A stretch of 64,000 bases of DNA from Pseudomonas baltica (GCF_031880315.1 NZ_CP134771.1:5581001-5645000), one strand, 5' to 3'; positions 8,723 to 18,163 are shown, counted from the stretch's first letter. The notes: generated by a model not told the origin, from the letters alone. Program-made: numbers and translations.

Positions 8723-9619
8723 CTAACGCTTCCAGCGGTCAACCATGAGGTCAATGAAGCAGCGCACCTTCGGTGTTAGATGACGCTTGCTCGGATAGAT
8801 CGCATGTACGGGCACTTCTTCGGTGTCATACGACGGCAGCAGTGGTATCAGGCGTCCAGCGTCAATGTATTCATTCGTCAGAAAGGTGGGCAGATAAGCG
8901 ATGCCCAATCCCAACAGTGCGGCATCTCGAAGGGCCTCGCCGCTGTCGAGGCGTAGCCGACTATTCGGACTGATCTTCACCCACTCGCCCGTCGTTTGCT
9001 TCAGCCGCCACGGTTGGCGCTTCAAGCGACTGCTGAATACCAGGCATTGGTGATTGCGAAGGTCATCGATTGTCTGGGGGACCCCATGAGCTTGCAGGTA
9101 CGCAGGCGTAGCGCATACGACGGCGCGATGGCGCGCCACTGTGCGGGACACAAGGCTGTTATCACTGAAATGGTTGCCGATACGCACGGCAAGGTCGAAG
9201 CCTTCGTCAACGATATCGACCATCCTGTCCGTGAAGCTCGCGTCAACCTGAACCTGGGGCCAAAGCCGTTGATACTCGGCCAGTAAAGGAAGCACCAGCA
9301 ATCGCCCGAGTGCATCGGGCAGGCTAATGCGCAAATTGCCTCTCGGTATCCCTGTTTGCTGGCCGACACTCGTTTGGGCGTCTTCCAGATCGCTGAAAAT
9401 TTTAATGCAATGCAGGTAGAACACTTGACCGTCGTCCGTGAGGCTCATGTTTCGCGTCGTGCGATTGAGTAGCCGCACGCCTAGATGGGCTTCCAAGCGA
9501 GTGATTGCCTTTCCTGCTGCTGAGCGTGTCAGCCCGAGCAAACGGCCCCCAGCAATGAAACTTCCGCTATCTACGACTGCGACGAAAGTGCCCATCTCAT
9601 CCAGATTCAAACGACTCAT
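8723..9619 (-). CDS. LysR-family transcriptional regulator
   Basis: A 298-aa LysR regulator. The winged HTH covers about residues 1-62 (FVAVVDSGSFIAGGRLLGLTRSAAGKAI with RLLNRTTR after the recognition helix), and the rest is the periplasmic-binding-like effector domain (GNLRISLPDALGRL, RIGNHFSDNSLVSR). ATG at 9619 follows a GGAG site and gives the standard MSRLNLDEM start; a TTG four codons upstream is less likely. It is divergent from the hydrolase at 9738. The inverted repeat at 9654-9674 between them is a plausible operator. Belongs to the CrgA/DsdC-like group common beside hydrolases and oxidoreductases; effector unknown. Confidence 0.92.
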   Translation of the reverse strand: MSRLNLDEMGTFVAVVDSGSFIAGGRLLGLTRSAAGKAITRLEAHLGVRLLNRTTRNMSLTDDGQVFYLHCIKIFSDLEDAQTSVGQQTGIPRGNLRISLPDALGRLLVLPLLAEYQRLWPQVQVDASFTDRMVDIVDEGFDLAVRIGNHFSDNSLVSRTVARHRAVVCATPAYLQAHGVPQTIDDLRNHQCLVFSSRLKRQPWRLKQTTGEWVKISPNSRLRLDSGEALRDAALLGLGIAYLPTFLTNEYIDAGRLIPLLPSYDTEEVPVHAIYPSKRHLTPKVRCFIDLMVDRWKR

Positions 9620-9653
9620 GCGTAACTCCAACCGGCTTCACAGAGGGGAAATC

Positions 9654-9674
9654 TATTCGTCAATGAAATGAATA
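9654..9674. promoter_or_regulatory. Inverted repeat in LysR/hydrolase divergent promoter
   Basis: TATTC-N11-GAATA lies between the LysR gene and the divergent hydrolase. Arm length and 11-nt spacing fit a LysR (T-N11-A type) site. Assignment rests on position and symmetry only. Confidence 0.4.
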
Positions 9675-9737
9675 TACTGGACCCTCGATCCCCAATCCCA
9701 TTCTATTGCTTTGGGATGCCCTACGAGGAACACGCGC

Positions 9738-10673
9738 ATGGCTTTCTCTCCACTTGTTCAGACCCGACTCGACGCCTGGGTTGCATCGGCTGCCGATTTT
9801 GGACCCTTCCTGCTGGGCCAGGAAACGAGCACAACGCTTAATGAGCAGCGCCAGGCTTACGAGCAGGTGCTGGCGACACATCCCATTCCGCCCGGTGTTA
9901 CCTGTCGTGATGTCGATATGGGCGGTGTGTCGGGCATGCTGGTAGTGCCTGATAAATTCACGGAAGGCCGTGTTCTTCTGTACATCCATGGCGGCGGTTA
10001 TGTAGGCGGCAGCGCGAGGGGTTATCTCGGCCTGGCAGGTCACCTCGCTACGCTGCTAGGCGCGAAGGTCTATCTGCCAGACTATCGCCTTGCCCCGGAG
10101 CATCCGTTCCCGGCCCCTATTGATGACACACTTCAATCCTATCGATGGCTGCTCGATCAGGGCAATGATCCCAAGTCCATCGTATTCTCGGGAGACTCGG
10201 CCGGTGGCGCGATGGTTGTTTCGGTGATGGTCAAAGCCCACAACGCAGGCTTGCCGTTACCAGCAGGTGGAGCAGCGTTGTCTCCCTGGGCAAACCTGGA
10301 ACATACCGGCGCATCTATAGACAATCGCGATGGTCTCGATCCTCAAGCATCGCGTCTGGGCCTGACGTTGCTCGCCAAAGCGTTTCTCAATGGCGCGCTA
10401 CCTACCGATCCGGATGCATCGCCCGTCTTCGCTGATGTCCGAGGATTGCCGCCCATCCTGGTGCAGATCGGGGAAAACGAAGTGATGCTCAGCGACGCGA
10501 TGCGCCTCGCCACCCATCTGGGGGAAAACCGAGTACGTGTCTCCCTAGAAGTGTGGCCAGGGATGTTTCACGTCTGGCATCTGTTTGCGGCCATTTTGCC
10601 GGAAGGGATGCAGGCAGTAAAAAATGTGGCGGTGTTTCTGGATCACGCGATACGAGATAGTCAGCCTGACTGA
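9738..10673 (+). CDS. Alpha/beta hydrolase (HSL/acetyl esterase type)
   Basis: A 311-aa esterase/lipase of the hormone-sensitive-lipase family. The oxyanion-hole motif HGGGYVGG is near residue 84 and the nucleophile elbow GDSAGG near 155. A candidate acidic residue lies in the segment before LPPILVQIGENE and the catalytic His in GMFHVWHLF near 280. Start ATG 9738 follows GAGGAA; an in-frame ATG at 9711 is possible but has no better site. Cytoplasmic, no signal peptide. Probably hydrolyses short acyl esters. Divergently transcribed from the LysR regulator at 8723-9619, its likely activator. Confidence 0.9.
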   Translation: MAFSPLVQTRLDAWVASAADFGPFLLGQETSTTLNEQRQAYEQVLATHPIPPGVTCRDVDMGGVSGMLVVPDKFTEGRVLLYIHGGGYVGGSARGYLGLAGHLATLLGAKVYLPDYRLAPEHPFPAPIDDTLQSYRWLLDQGNDPKSIVFSGDSAGGAMVVSVMVKAHNAGLPLPAGGAALSPWANLEHTGASIDNRDGLDPQASRLGLTLLAKAFLNGALPTDPDASPVFADVRGLPPILVQIGENEVMLSDAMRLATHLGENRVRVSLEVWPGMFHVWHLFAAILPEGMQAVKNVAVFLDHAIRDSQPD

Positions 10674-10830
10674 GGCTTCACGTAGGATTTCGAGCGCCGC
10701 TTTCAAGTCAAAAGGGCTAGTCTGCCCAGGCAGCTCTTGGGCTGTGTCATGAATGCGCGGAGCAACATCAAGCGTCCCTTCGGACCATTTTGATCGAAGC
10801 CCGCGTCATGTGTAGCCTTGAATATCACGC

Positions 10831-11637
10831 TTACTTGAAAGCCAGGGCCAGCCCCACCAGCACTAGCAGCAAGATGTAAATACGTGCATGCAGCCTGTCA
10901 GGCATCCTGCCTGCGAGCGGTAGTGCCAGCCGCACGCCTATCAGTGAACCGACGCTGAGCAGCGCGAACGCGGGAAGGTAAATGTAGCCCAGGAAACCGC
11001 TGGATATGCCCTGAGTTTCGAGTTGCCCTGTGATCCCGTACATCAACGATCCCGTTAATGCCACCGGAATGCTGAGAGGGTTGGCCAAGGCTGACGATTG
11101 AGCCATGCTCAAGCCTGACCTGCGCAGCAGTGGAACCGTCATGACGCTGCCGCCGACGCCCAGCATAGTCGCGACGATGCCTATACCAATACCTTTGAAG
11201 GGCGCAGCATGAAGTCGGCCCTTGTTTTGCCCAGCGGTCCGCAGAAATCCCTCCCGCAACAGGCAGTCAGCTATGGTCAGGCCCAGATAAGCGATAAAGG
11301 CTACCCGGACAGCGTCACTGCTCATTACGCTACCCAGCATCGCCCCGCCCACTGCGCCAAGTGCGATGTAGCCCGCCAGCGGCCAGATATAACCAGTGAC
11401 AAGTTTTCCCGCATTGCGTTGTTTGAACGTTGCCAGCGACGCGGTAATCACCATGACTGCCGTAGACGTGCCAACCGCGATCTGCATCGCCGCATCATGA
11501 CCCGCCTCACCGGGTGAATGGCTGGAAATCAGCAAGTGATAAACCAAGGGGACTACGACAAAGCCGCCACCGAAGCCAAATACAACTGTGGTGACGCCAG
11601 TCATGCAACCCAGTACTGCCAACATCAAAAGGCTCAT
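10831..11637 (-). CDS. TauE/SafE-family membrane exporter
   Basis: A 268-aa polytopic membrane protein with the two-halved TauE/SafE layout. The N-terminal half begins LGCMTGVTTVVFGFGGGFVVVPLV. The second half contains GIGIVATMLGVGGSVMTVPLL, the repeated glycine-rich signature of the family. Roughly eight transmembrane segments. The family moves sulfite, sulfoacetate or related organosulfonates/anions; the substrate here is unknown. Divergent from the AraC regulator that starts at 11758. Confidence 0.9.
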   Translation of the reverse strand: MSLLMLAVLGCMTGVTTVVFGFGGGFVVVPLVYHLLISSHSPGEAGHDAAMQIAVGTSTAVMVITASLATFKQRNAGKLVTGYIWPLAGYIALGAVGGAMLGSVMSSDAVRVAFIAYLGLTIADCLLREGFLRTAGQNKGRLHAAPFKGIGIGIVATMLGVGGSVMTVPLLRRSGLSMAQSSALANPLSIPVALTGSLMYGITGQLETQGISSGFLGYIYLPAFALLSVGSLIGVRLALPLAGRMPDRLHARIYILLLVLVGLALAFK

Positions 11638-11757
11638 TCAGTAATATCCATTGCTCAATGTTCGTTGAGCGGGCATCTTAATCGCGCGGTACTGGATAGA
11701 CTTTCGCGAACGAGCCTAACGTGTTTTCGTTCCGGCCAAGCTGCATGGAACTTGACG

Positions 11758-12591
11758 ATGCACAACACCACTATTTCTGGTCTCGACGCCACCCCACGCG
11801 CGGTCGTTGCTATCTGCACGGAGTATGAATATGGCCATTGTCTGCCGATGCATACTCACAGGCGCTGCCAGTTGCTGTACGGATCAAAGGGGGTGATGCA
11901 GGTGACGACAAGTCTCGGAACCTGGGTAGTGCCTCCACAACGATCGGTATGGATACCTCCACAAGTCCCCCATGAGGTGTTGTTCCTGGGCGTAACCACC
12001 CACAGTTTGTACATCGAACCTGTTGGCTCAGTGGGCACGGAGGAACGTTGCCGGGTGATCGACGTAAACCCGTTGATGCGCAATCTACTTCAGGAGGCGG
12101 TGGATATGCCTTTGGAGTACGAGGAAGAAGGCCGAGACGGCACCCTGATCCAGCTTCTGCTCCATGAAATACAGCGGGCGAATCAGCTCGCGCTCCATAT
12201 CCCCATGCCGACACACGACCGATTGTTGGCTATCTGCAAAGCCTTCCTGCTGACACCAGATATCAACCTGTCACCCAGTGGCTGGGCTGATTCGCTGTTT
12301 ATCAGCTTGCGCACGTTCAATCGTCTCTTTCGAGAGCAAACCGGCTTGAGTTTTGGGCAGTGGCGGCAACGGGCCTGCGTGGTGTTGGCGCTTGCCCGGC
12401 TAGCCGAAGGCCAGAGTGTGACGACCATAGCCCTGGAGATGGGCTATGACAGCCCCGCTGCGTTCGCCACCATGTTCCGAAGAGTACTGGGCCGGCCACC
12501 CTCGTTCTATCTGTCCAACCAGGCCGGCAGTCGACCTCCAGGCGGTAGCGGCCACTACTTCGATAGTGGCGTAGGAGGAGCACCATCGTGA
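11758..12591 (+). CDS. AraC-family transcriptional regulator with N-terminal cupin
   Basis: A 277-aa regulator. The N-terminal cupin spans residues about 15-95 (HCLPMHTHRRCQLLYGSKGVM, with the His pair and a WVVPPQRSVWIPP strand). The C-terminal AraC domain has two HTHs: LSPSGWADSLFISLRTFNRLFR and VTTIALEMGYDSPAAFATMFRR, ending in GRPPSFY. ATG 11758 is taken because upstream in-frame sequence has no homology and overlaps the promoter region. Divergent from the TauE-family exporter, its probable target. Confidence 0.88.
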   Translation: MHNTTISGLDATPRAVVAICTEYEYGHCLPMHTHRRCQLLYGSKGVMQVTTSLGTWVVPPQRSVWIPPQVPHEVLFLGVTTHSLYIEPVGSVGTEERCRVIDVNPLMRNLLQEAVDMPLEYEEEGRDGTLIQLLLHEIQRANQLALHIPMPTHDRLLAICKAFLLTPDINLSPSGWADSLFISLRTFNRLFREQTGLSFGQWRQRACVVLALARLAEGQSVTTIALEMGYDSPAAFATMFRRVLGRPPSFYLSNQAGSRPPGGSGHYFDSGVGGAPS

Positions 12592-12676
12592 CTACTCAGC
12601 AGCGCTTTTTGACGAGCCACTGAGCGCTTCTGGGCGATAGGCGTCGGTCGGGAACGGATACAATCCCAATTGGCGT

Positions 12677-13687
12677 TCACGATATGGAGTTACGGACAAC
12701 AGCTCGTCCCCTCCTCGAACCATCAAAAGTAGCCGTCGAAACTGAATTGCATGACGCCGCGGGGGCATTGCGGGCATCGGCACGCATTACCAACCAGATG
12801 CCTATTGCGCAAACCGCCATCCCGGCCGCCATCTGCCAGGACAGGGGTTCATCGAACATTGCCCAGGCCCAGAGCAAGGTGATCGGCGGGCTCAAATAGA
12901 GCACGCTGGTAACACGAGTCTCGGTGCTGCGGCGCAGGCAGAGCCAATACAGCCCATAACCGCCGATGGTGGACACGCCAGTCCATAGCACGCTCAAAGC
13001 GAAGCCGGTAGAAGGAATCGGCGCCAGGCTCCCTTGACTGCATTCTATAGCGGCAAAGGCAAAGCTTGAGACGATGCATTGCAACCAGAGATTTGGCAGG
13101 AGCCCCATGGATTCTGAGGCGCTGATGCGTTTCTGCCACAACGTCGCTACCGCGAGCGAGAGCATGCCCGCCAAGGGCAAGGCGCAGGCCCAGAGTGGCG
13201 CGTTGCCCAGCCCCAACGCACTATGGCTAACCCACATCACGCCCATCAGTCCGATGAGCAACCCGCTCCAGATCTGGCGCGCCAACCGCTCGCCCAAAAA
13301 TGCCGCCGCCAGCAGCGCCGTCCCAAGCGGCAATAGATCCGCACATAAAGCAGCGAGCCCAGCCGGTACCCCGAGGGTGATCCCTAGCGTCAACCCGGTC
13401 AGGTACCCCGCCATTGCCAGCAGTCCGATCCCTGCGTGTCTGAGCAGAACGTGAAAAGGGGCTTCTCGTAGCGGTCTCCAGACGAAGGGCAGCAGCAGAA
13501 GGCAAATCATTACGCAACGCCATAATGCCACCAGCAATGCCGGTGCGTAATCGATGGACAAGCGCGCGCCGATAAATCCCGAACTCCAGGTCAGCAACAG
13601 ACCGGCTTCGAGCAACAGCAGCGGCAGGGACTGGTGCCATGGGCGGCGCGGTATGCCGTTGCGGTGAAGCTCAGTAGTCTGGTTCAT
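12677..13687 (-). CDS. DMT-superfamily (EamA) transporter
   Basis: A 336-aa drug/metabolite transporter with ten hydrophobic segments arranged as two EamA repeats. The first starts LLTWSSGFIGARLSIDYAPA and holds the LWRC motif typical of the family. The second starts near ACALPLAGMLSLAVATLWQKR. The C-terminal 40 residues after the last helix are hydrophilic. ATG 13687 (MNQTTEL) is preferred over the in-frame ATG two codons upstream. Exports or imports small metabolites, possibly amino acids; unknown. Divergent from LysR at 13762 with a palindrome in between. Confidence 0.9.
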   Translation of the reverse strand: MNQTTELHRNGIPRRPWHQSLPLLLLEAGLLLTWSSGFIGARLSIDYAPALLVALWRCVMICLLLLPFVWRPLREAPFHVLLRHAGIGLLAMAGYLTGLTLGITLGVPAGLAALCADLLPLGTALLAAAFLGERLARQIWSGLLIGLMGVMWVSHSALGLGNAPLWACALPLAGMLSLAVATLWQKRISASESMGLLPNLWLQCIVSSFAFAAIECSQGSLAPIPSTGFALSVLWTGVSTIGGYGLYWLCLRRSTETRVTSVLYLSPPITLLWAWAMFDEPLSWQMAAGMAVCAIGIWLVMRADARNAPAASCNSVSTATFDGSRRGRAVVRNSIS

Positions 13688-13720
13688 TCCCAAAGCCTAC
13701 TGAAGAGGCGTAATCTAATA

Positions 13721-13739
13721 AATCAATATGTCATTGATT
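13721..13739. promoter_or_regulatory. Palindrome between DMT transporter and LysR
   Basis: AATCAAT-ATGTC-ATTGATT, perfect 7-nt arms, inside the 74-nt divergent intergenic region. A probable LysR operator controlling both genes. Confidence 0.5.
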
Positions 13740-13761
13740 ACTCGTTCAACAGGATTGAATT

Positions 13762-14616
13762 ATGTCCGCCATTTTAGACATCGACCTGCTGCGTACCTTT
13801 CATGCGGTCGTGCGTATCGGAAAATTCAGAGCGGCAGCCGAACACTTGCATAAAAGTCCGGCGGCGGTAAGCGTTCACATTCAGCGTCTCGAGGGGGTGG
13901 CGGGCGGGCGCCTGCTCAATCGCGATAATCAGTCACTTTCCCTCACTGAACTGGGCAAGCGGCTGCTGACGTCGACCGCGCCGTTGTTACGCACTCACGA
14001 TCAGGCGTTGTCTGATCTGCATGGTACTCATCTCGCCGGGCGCATTGCGTTGGGGGTCCCTGATGAGTATGTGACCCATGTCATCCGGGAAATTCTGCCG
14101 ACTTTCACCTCCGCTTGGCCGAATGTGGTGCTTGAACTCAAAACGGCGCCGAGCCCGGTACTGCGAGAGTGGATGGAACGCGGAACATTGCAGGTGGCCG
14201 TCATGACTCAGCTCAAGGAGGACATCGGTCCGGACACTCAGGTACTGATGTCCACCACGCCGGTCTGGGTGGGTCCGACGAGCACGACCGTAGCGTTGGA
14301 TGATCCATTGCCGTTGGCCGTCCACACCGTGCAATGCTGTTATCGCGCGGCCATGATCGAGTCCCTCAGGATGGCAGGTCGGCGCTCGCGCATCGTGCTC
14401 GAAACCCACTCCACCCAAGCGGTAAAAGCATGTGTGGAGGCGGGACTGGCCGTTAGCCTGATCGACCACGGCAAGGTCACCAAGCGTATGCAGATCCTCG
14501 AAGCAATGCCGGTTGTTCCGGACTACGACATCGTGCTGGTGCGCAGCGCTGCATCACGTGGCGATGAGGCTGTTGAACTGCTGGCGCGGGCAATGCAACG
14601 CTCGTTTCGATTGTAG
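13762..14616 (+). CDS. LysR-family transcriptional regulator
   Basis: A 284-aa LysR protein. HTH in residues about 5-65 (FHAVVRIGKFRAAAEHLHKSP, then RLEGVAGGRLLNRDNQ). The substrate-binding domain starts near residue 90 (GRIALGVPDEYVTHV). Length is slightly short for the family but both lobes are present. Divergent from the DMT transporter gene, which it most likely regulates through the palindrome at 13721-13739. Confidence 0.92.
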   Translation: MSAILDIDLLRTFHAVVRIGKFRAAAEHLHKSPAAVSVHIQRLEGVAGGRLLNRDNQSLSLTELGKRLLTSTAPLLRTHDQALSDLHGTHLAGRIALGVPDEYVTHVIREILPTFTSAWPNVVLELKTAPSPVLREWMERGTLQVAVMTQLKEDIGPDTQVLMSTTPVWVGPTSTTVALDDPLPLAVHTVQCCYRAAMIESLRMAGRRSRIVLETHSTQAVKACVEAGLAVSLIDHGKVTKRMQILEAMPVVPDYDIVLVRSAASRGDEAVELLARAMQRSFRL

Positions 14617-14969
14617 GCGGCCGTGCGCATCAGCTATCGACGCCGCTGGTCGTCAGCAAGGGTTTTACGCTTCCATGTGGGCACCAATTTGGCCCCAGAG
14701 CAGACGCGTAAGAAACCTTTCGCGATAGGATTCTGGCTGATGATCTTTGGCTGGAAGAGAATAAGCTTGGCGGCGGCTTTTAGCTGATTTCAGTCGATCA
14801 CGCTAGGCAGCTTTAGGCCGATAGTTGCCTGATGTGCTGAAGAAATTAAATCAAACCCGAGGTTCGCTACCCTACCGCACCTGATGATTGAGGCCGCTGC
14901 CCACAGTTGGCTATGAGGTGGTCTGGGTGTACTGATTGAGTCTGGTCGCTACGGCCTCTGGCTGTGGTT
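14617..14969. other. Intergenic stretch without recognised feature
   Basis: About 350 nt between the LysR gene and the convergent TetR gene. No gene, clear terminator or named repeat could be recognised; only fragments vaguely like the dispersed TTCTGGC repeat occur near 14730. Confidence 0.4.
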
Positions 14970-15560
14970 TCAAGTCTGCGGTTTTTCCAGTTCGTACGCG
15001 ATAAACCTGCCAGCGATCTGCGCTACTTCGATCAGACGTTTGCGGGGCATGCCATTACACGCTGCTGCCGACAGGCCGCGCAGTGTGACCGAAATATAGT
15101 CCGCGAGCGTGTCGGCATGATGCGGATGCACGTTATCCAGATAGCTGCGAATAGCCATCAAGCCCCCACTGGCCAAACTTTCTGCCATCTTGCGGGCAAT
15201 TTCGTCGTCCGCGCGCATGCCCTCGGTGACCATGCAGCCGCGCAAGACACTGTCCTTGCCATATTGCTTCGCCGCAGCGACCAGCAGCGCCACCAGCGCT
15301 TCGCCGGGAGGCCGATCAGGCGCAAGTAATTTTTCCATGGGCAGGGCATTCACGCTGGCATATCTGAGCATCGCTCGCTCAAACAGCTCCGCCTTGCTGC
15401 CATAAGCGGCGTAGAAACTGGGAGGCTTGATATCCATGGCTTCGACCAGATCCGTAAGGCTCACCGCATCGAAGCCACGTTCATGGAACAGTGCCTGGGC
15501 GATGGCTACCCCCGCTTCTCTATCGAAAGCGGGACGGCGCTGGCGGACCTTGTCGTTCAT
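14970..15560 (-). CDS. TetR-family transcriptional regulator
   Basis: A 196-aa TetR repressor. HTH at residues about 15-60 (AIAQALFHERGFDAVSLTDL followed by PPSFYAAYGSKAELF). The C-terminal ligand domain contains the GCMVTEGMRADDEIA stretch typical of the TetR_C group seen beside SDR genes. The start at ATG 15560 (MNDKVRQRRP) has a GAGG site upstream; the longer frame reaching 15629 would run over the operator region. Divergent from the SDR gene at 15737. Three TAGTG/CACTA elements in the intergenic DNA fit autoregulation and control of the SDR-MFS operon. Confidence 0.92.
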   Translation of the reverse strand: MNDKVRQRRPAFDREAGVAIAQALFHERGFDAVSLTDLVEAMDIKPPSFYAAYGSKAELFERAMLRYASVNALPMEKLLAPDRPPGEALVALLVAAAKQYGKDSVLRGCMVTEGMRADDEIARKMAESLASGGLMAIRSYLDNVHPHHADTLADYISVTLRGLSAAACNGMPRKRLIEVAQIAGRFIAYELEKPQT

Positions 15561-15583
15561 GGGAACCTCGTCAATGGGATCAA

Positions 15584-15694
15584 TAGTGTAGCGACCACTA
15601 TATCCGAGATCAAATACCTGCCACCGCACGTGTCGCTTATGTAGCAGTCACTAAATATCTTGCATCTCTCTGTGCGCCTATGTAGTGTTCACTA
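15584..15694. promoter_or_regulatory. Candidate TetR operator array
   Basis: Three related sites lie between tetR and the SDR gene: TAGTG-N7-CACTA at 15584-15600, TAGCAGTCACTA at 15642-15653 and TAGTGTTCACTA at 15683-15694. The last two lie in 41-bp-spaced near-direct repeats that share TATGTAG, CACTA and ATATCTTG. Symmetry, repetition and position support operators. Confidence 0.6.
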
Positions 15695-15736
15695 TATATC
15701 TTGATCAATCTTCAGCGCAGACAGGGGTACATCGCC

Positions 15737-16477
15737 ATGCAATTCCAGGACAAAGTCGCATTAGTCACCGGCGGATCATCGGGCTTGGGGCTCGCCATCG
15801 CCAAGGAGCTAGCAGAGCAGGGTGCTCATGTGGTTGTTACCGGGCGGCGTCAGCAGCAGCTGGATGACGCGTTATCCAGCCTTGGCAGCCGCGCTAGCGC
15901 CGTGGTGGCGGATGTTTCAAGCAGCGCCGACCTCAGTAGGTTGTTCGGCGAAATTGAATCACGTCATGGGCGGATCGACGTGCTCGTGGCTAACGCGGGA
16001 GTGGGGGAGCTTGCTCCGCTAGGCAGCATTACCGAGGCGCATTTTGATCGAGCGTTCAACACCAATGTGAAAGGCGTGACGTTCACCGTTCAGGGCGCAA
16101 TGCCGCTCATGAGCAAGGGCAGCAGTATCGTCATCATTGGTTCCACTGCTTCAATCGATCCCGGCCCAGGCTTGAGCGTCTATGGCGCGACCAAGGCAGC
16201 GTTGCGAACGCTGGTGAGGAGCTGGGTTCTCGATATCAAAGGTCGCGGGGTACGGATCAATCTGCTGAGCCCCGGCCCCGTCGATACCGATTCGCTGCGC
16301 AATATGCTTGCCGAACACGCAGAAGCCGTCATCAAGTCGCTCAGCGAAAAAAGCACCATCGGGCGCATAGGCCAGGCGCATGAAATCGGTAAGGCGGTAG
16401 CTTTTCTGGCCAGTGATGCCTCCAGCTATATCAATGGCGTTGAGCTGTTCGCTGATGGAGGGGCTTCCCAGGTCTGA
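15737..16477 (+). CDS. SDR-family oxidoreductase
   Basis: A 246-aa classical SDR. TGGSSGLG cofactor motif at residues 12-19, NAG near 87, catalytic Ser in the IIGSTAS strand, and YGATK near 152 as the catalytic Tyr/Lys pair. The C terminus has YINGVELFADGG, the usual SDR ending. ATG 15737 gives the normal N terminus (MQFQDKVALVTG). Followed after 57 nt by an MFS exporter gene, likely co-transcribed. Divergent TetR at 14970 is the expected regulator. Substrate unknown. Confidence 0.92.
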   Translation: MQFQDKVALVTGGSSGLGLAIAKELAEQGAHVVVTGRRQQQLDDALSSLGSRASAVVADVSSSADLSRLFGEIESRHGRIDVLVANAGVGELAPLGSITEAHFDRAFNTNVKGVTFTVQGAMPLMSKGSSIVIIGSTASIDPGPGLSVYGATKAALRTLVRSWVLDIKGRGVRINLLSPGPVDTDSLRNMLAEHAEAVIKSLSEKSTIGRIGQAHEIGKAVAFLASDASSYINGVELFADGGASQV

Positions 16478-16534
16478 CGCCATAAGCTTCTTCGAACATC
16501 TTTCGGTTGCCACCCATCCGTGCAGGAAAAGACC

Positions 16535-17941
16535 ATGCCCCATTCGTCGCGAGCATTCGCTACAACTGCATCTCAAGGCTATTGCCGCCGAGGCCTGGCC
16601 CTGGCCATCATCCTTGGCGCGCAGCTTATGCTCCAAATGGACTTTTTGATCGTGATGGTGGCATTGCCGCAGATCCAGATCGACCTGGGCTTTTCAGCGG
16701 CAACGTTGTCGTGGGTGCCAAATGCCTTCGCATTGGCCCTTGGCGGCCTGCTATTGCTTGGCGGTCGGTTGGGGGATGCCTATGGACGGGTAAGGGCATT
16801 CAAAACTGGTATTGCCTTGTTCGTACTGGCTTCTTTGCTGGGCGGGCTGGCTCAGAGCCCGCTCATGTTAATTGCTGCCCGAGTACTGCAAGGCATTGGC
16901 GCAGCCATTGCGGCGCCCAGTGTGCTGGCGTTGGTGACCAATATTGCGCGCAATGAGGCAGAACGTAATCGCGGGCTTGCTCTCTTCATCACAGTTTCGT
17001 CGGTCGGTGCCTCGGCGGGCCTGGTTCTGGGAGGTGCGCTGACGCAATACCTCTCCTGGCGGTGGTCGTTGCTGATCAATGTCCCAGTGGGTGTGTGGAT
17101 CCTGATGATGGTGAGCAGGGTAGTGGCCGAGACAGACCGGCAGCCCTCTGGGTTTGATATCAGTGGAGCACTTGCAGCGACGGCAGGTTCAATCGCATTA
17201 GTCTTTGGCTTTATCAACGCTGCCGAGCATGGATGGACCCACCCGTTCACATTGCCGGCTTTCGCCGCTGCGGTTTTTCTGTTGGCCGCATTCTGGCTCA
17301 TAGAGGGGAAGGCACGGGCCCCACTACTCAATCTAGACCTGCTGCGTAATCAGACCCGAGTAACCGCGTTGGCCGTGATGGCGATCATTGTAGGCATGCA
17401 CTTCTCAATGTTGTTTTTGGTGGTGCAGTTCTTTCAGCGGGTATTAGGCTTTGGCCCTCTGGAAGCAGGTCTGGCCTATTTGCCGGTGACGGCTACGGTC
17501 TTAGTGGTGACGCATTTCATGCCTGGCTTGATGACGCGATTCGGCGCAGCCCGGCTTCAATTTGTCGGATGCCTTCTCGTGTCTGCAAGCTTCGTCGGCT
17601 TCTCCTTCATAGGGAATGATGACCATTATATAGGGGCGATTTTGGGGCCAATGCTGATTCATAGCCTTGGTATCGCTTTTGTCTTTACTCCCGGCACGGT
17701 CCTGACTATGGACGGTGTCCCAGCCGAGCATTCCGGCGCCGTATCTGGGCTGTTGCAGATGGACCAGCAGATTGGCGGCGCATTGGGTATCGCCGCAGTG
17801 ACGTCGGTATTCGCTGCGGCAGCGGTGCCCGGCAACTTCGCATCTGGACTGCCAACGGCCTTCAGTGTGGCAGCGGTTTTCTCCTTCGTCGCTGCCTGCA
17901 CAACCCTGATTCTGATCCTCAAGCGAGGAGTATCGAAATGA
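16535..17941 (+). CDS. MFS transporter, DHA2 (14-TM) type
   Basis: A 468-aa major-facilitator protein with about 14 transmembrane helices. DHA2-type signatures are present: LDxxIV-like DFLIVMVALPQIQIDLG in TM1, GGRLGDAYGRVRAFKTG in loop 2-3 and the motif C-like segment near ASAGLVLGGALTQYLSWRW. Proton-driven efflux of drugs or toxic organics is the family role. ATG 16535 is preferred since AGGAAAAG lies just upstream; an in-frame GTG at 16520 would overlap that site. Downstream of the SDR gene and probably in the same TetR-controlled transcript. Confidence 0.9.
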   Translation: MPHSSRAFATTASQGYCRRGLALAIILGAQLMLQMDFLIVMVALPQIQIDLGFSAATLSWVPNAFALALGGLLLLGGRLGDAYGRVRAFKTGIALFVLASLLGGLAQSPLMLIAARVLQGIGAAIAAPSVLALVTNIARNEAERNRGLALFITVSSVGASAGLVLGGALTQYLSWRWSLLINVPVGVWILMMVSRVVAETDRQPSGFDISGALAATAGSIALVFGFINAAEHGWTHPFTLPAFAAAVFLLAAFWLIEGKARAPLLNLDLLRNQTRVTALAVMAIIVGMHFSMLFLVVQFFQRVLGFGPLEAGLAYLPVTATVLVVTHFMPGLMTRFGAARLQFVGCLLVSASFVGFSFIGNDDHYIGAILGPMLIHSLGIAFVFTPGTVLTMDGVPAEHSGAVSGLLQMDQQIGGALGIAAVTSVFAAAAVPGNFASGLPTAFSVAAVFSFVAACTTLILILKRGVSK

Positions 17942-18094
17942 CCCGAGTGGTCATTGGATAGCGAACGAATCACCTGACAAAACTGCTTCTCGGTACGCCT
18001 TTGGATGTTAACCAAGGCCCCTTGTCGCGTTCACGAAACCTCATATCCGATCCTGGATTTCATACCTACCGGGCTAGTGCCCAGGAGAGCAAGC

Positions 18095-18163
18095 ATGAGC
18101 AACAACCTGGATATCGTCATACGCCTCGCCGCCGAGAGTGCGATCCATCGACTTCACGCCACC
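18095..18163 (+). pseudogene. 5' fragment of a SnoaL/NTF2-like gene interrupted by IS3
   Basis: Starts at ATG 18095 behind a good AGGAG site and reads MSNNLDIVIRLAAESAIHRL, the opening helix of a SnoaL-like protein. After the GCC ACC codons at 18158-18163 the sequence becomes the insertion element. The remainder of the gene resumes at 19832. Joining the parts through the duplicated GCCACC keeps the frame and gives a 161-aa protein. Confidence 0.75.
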
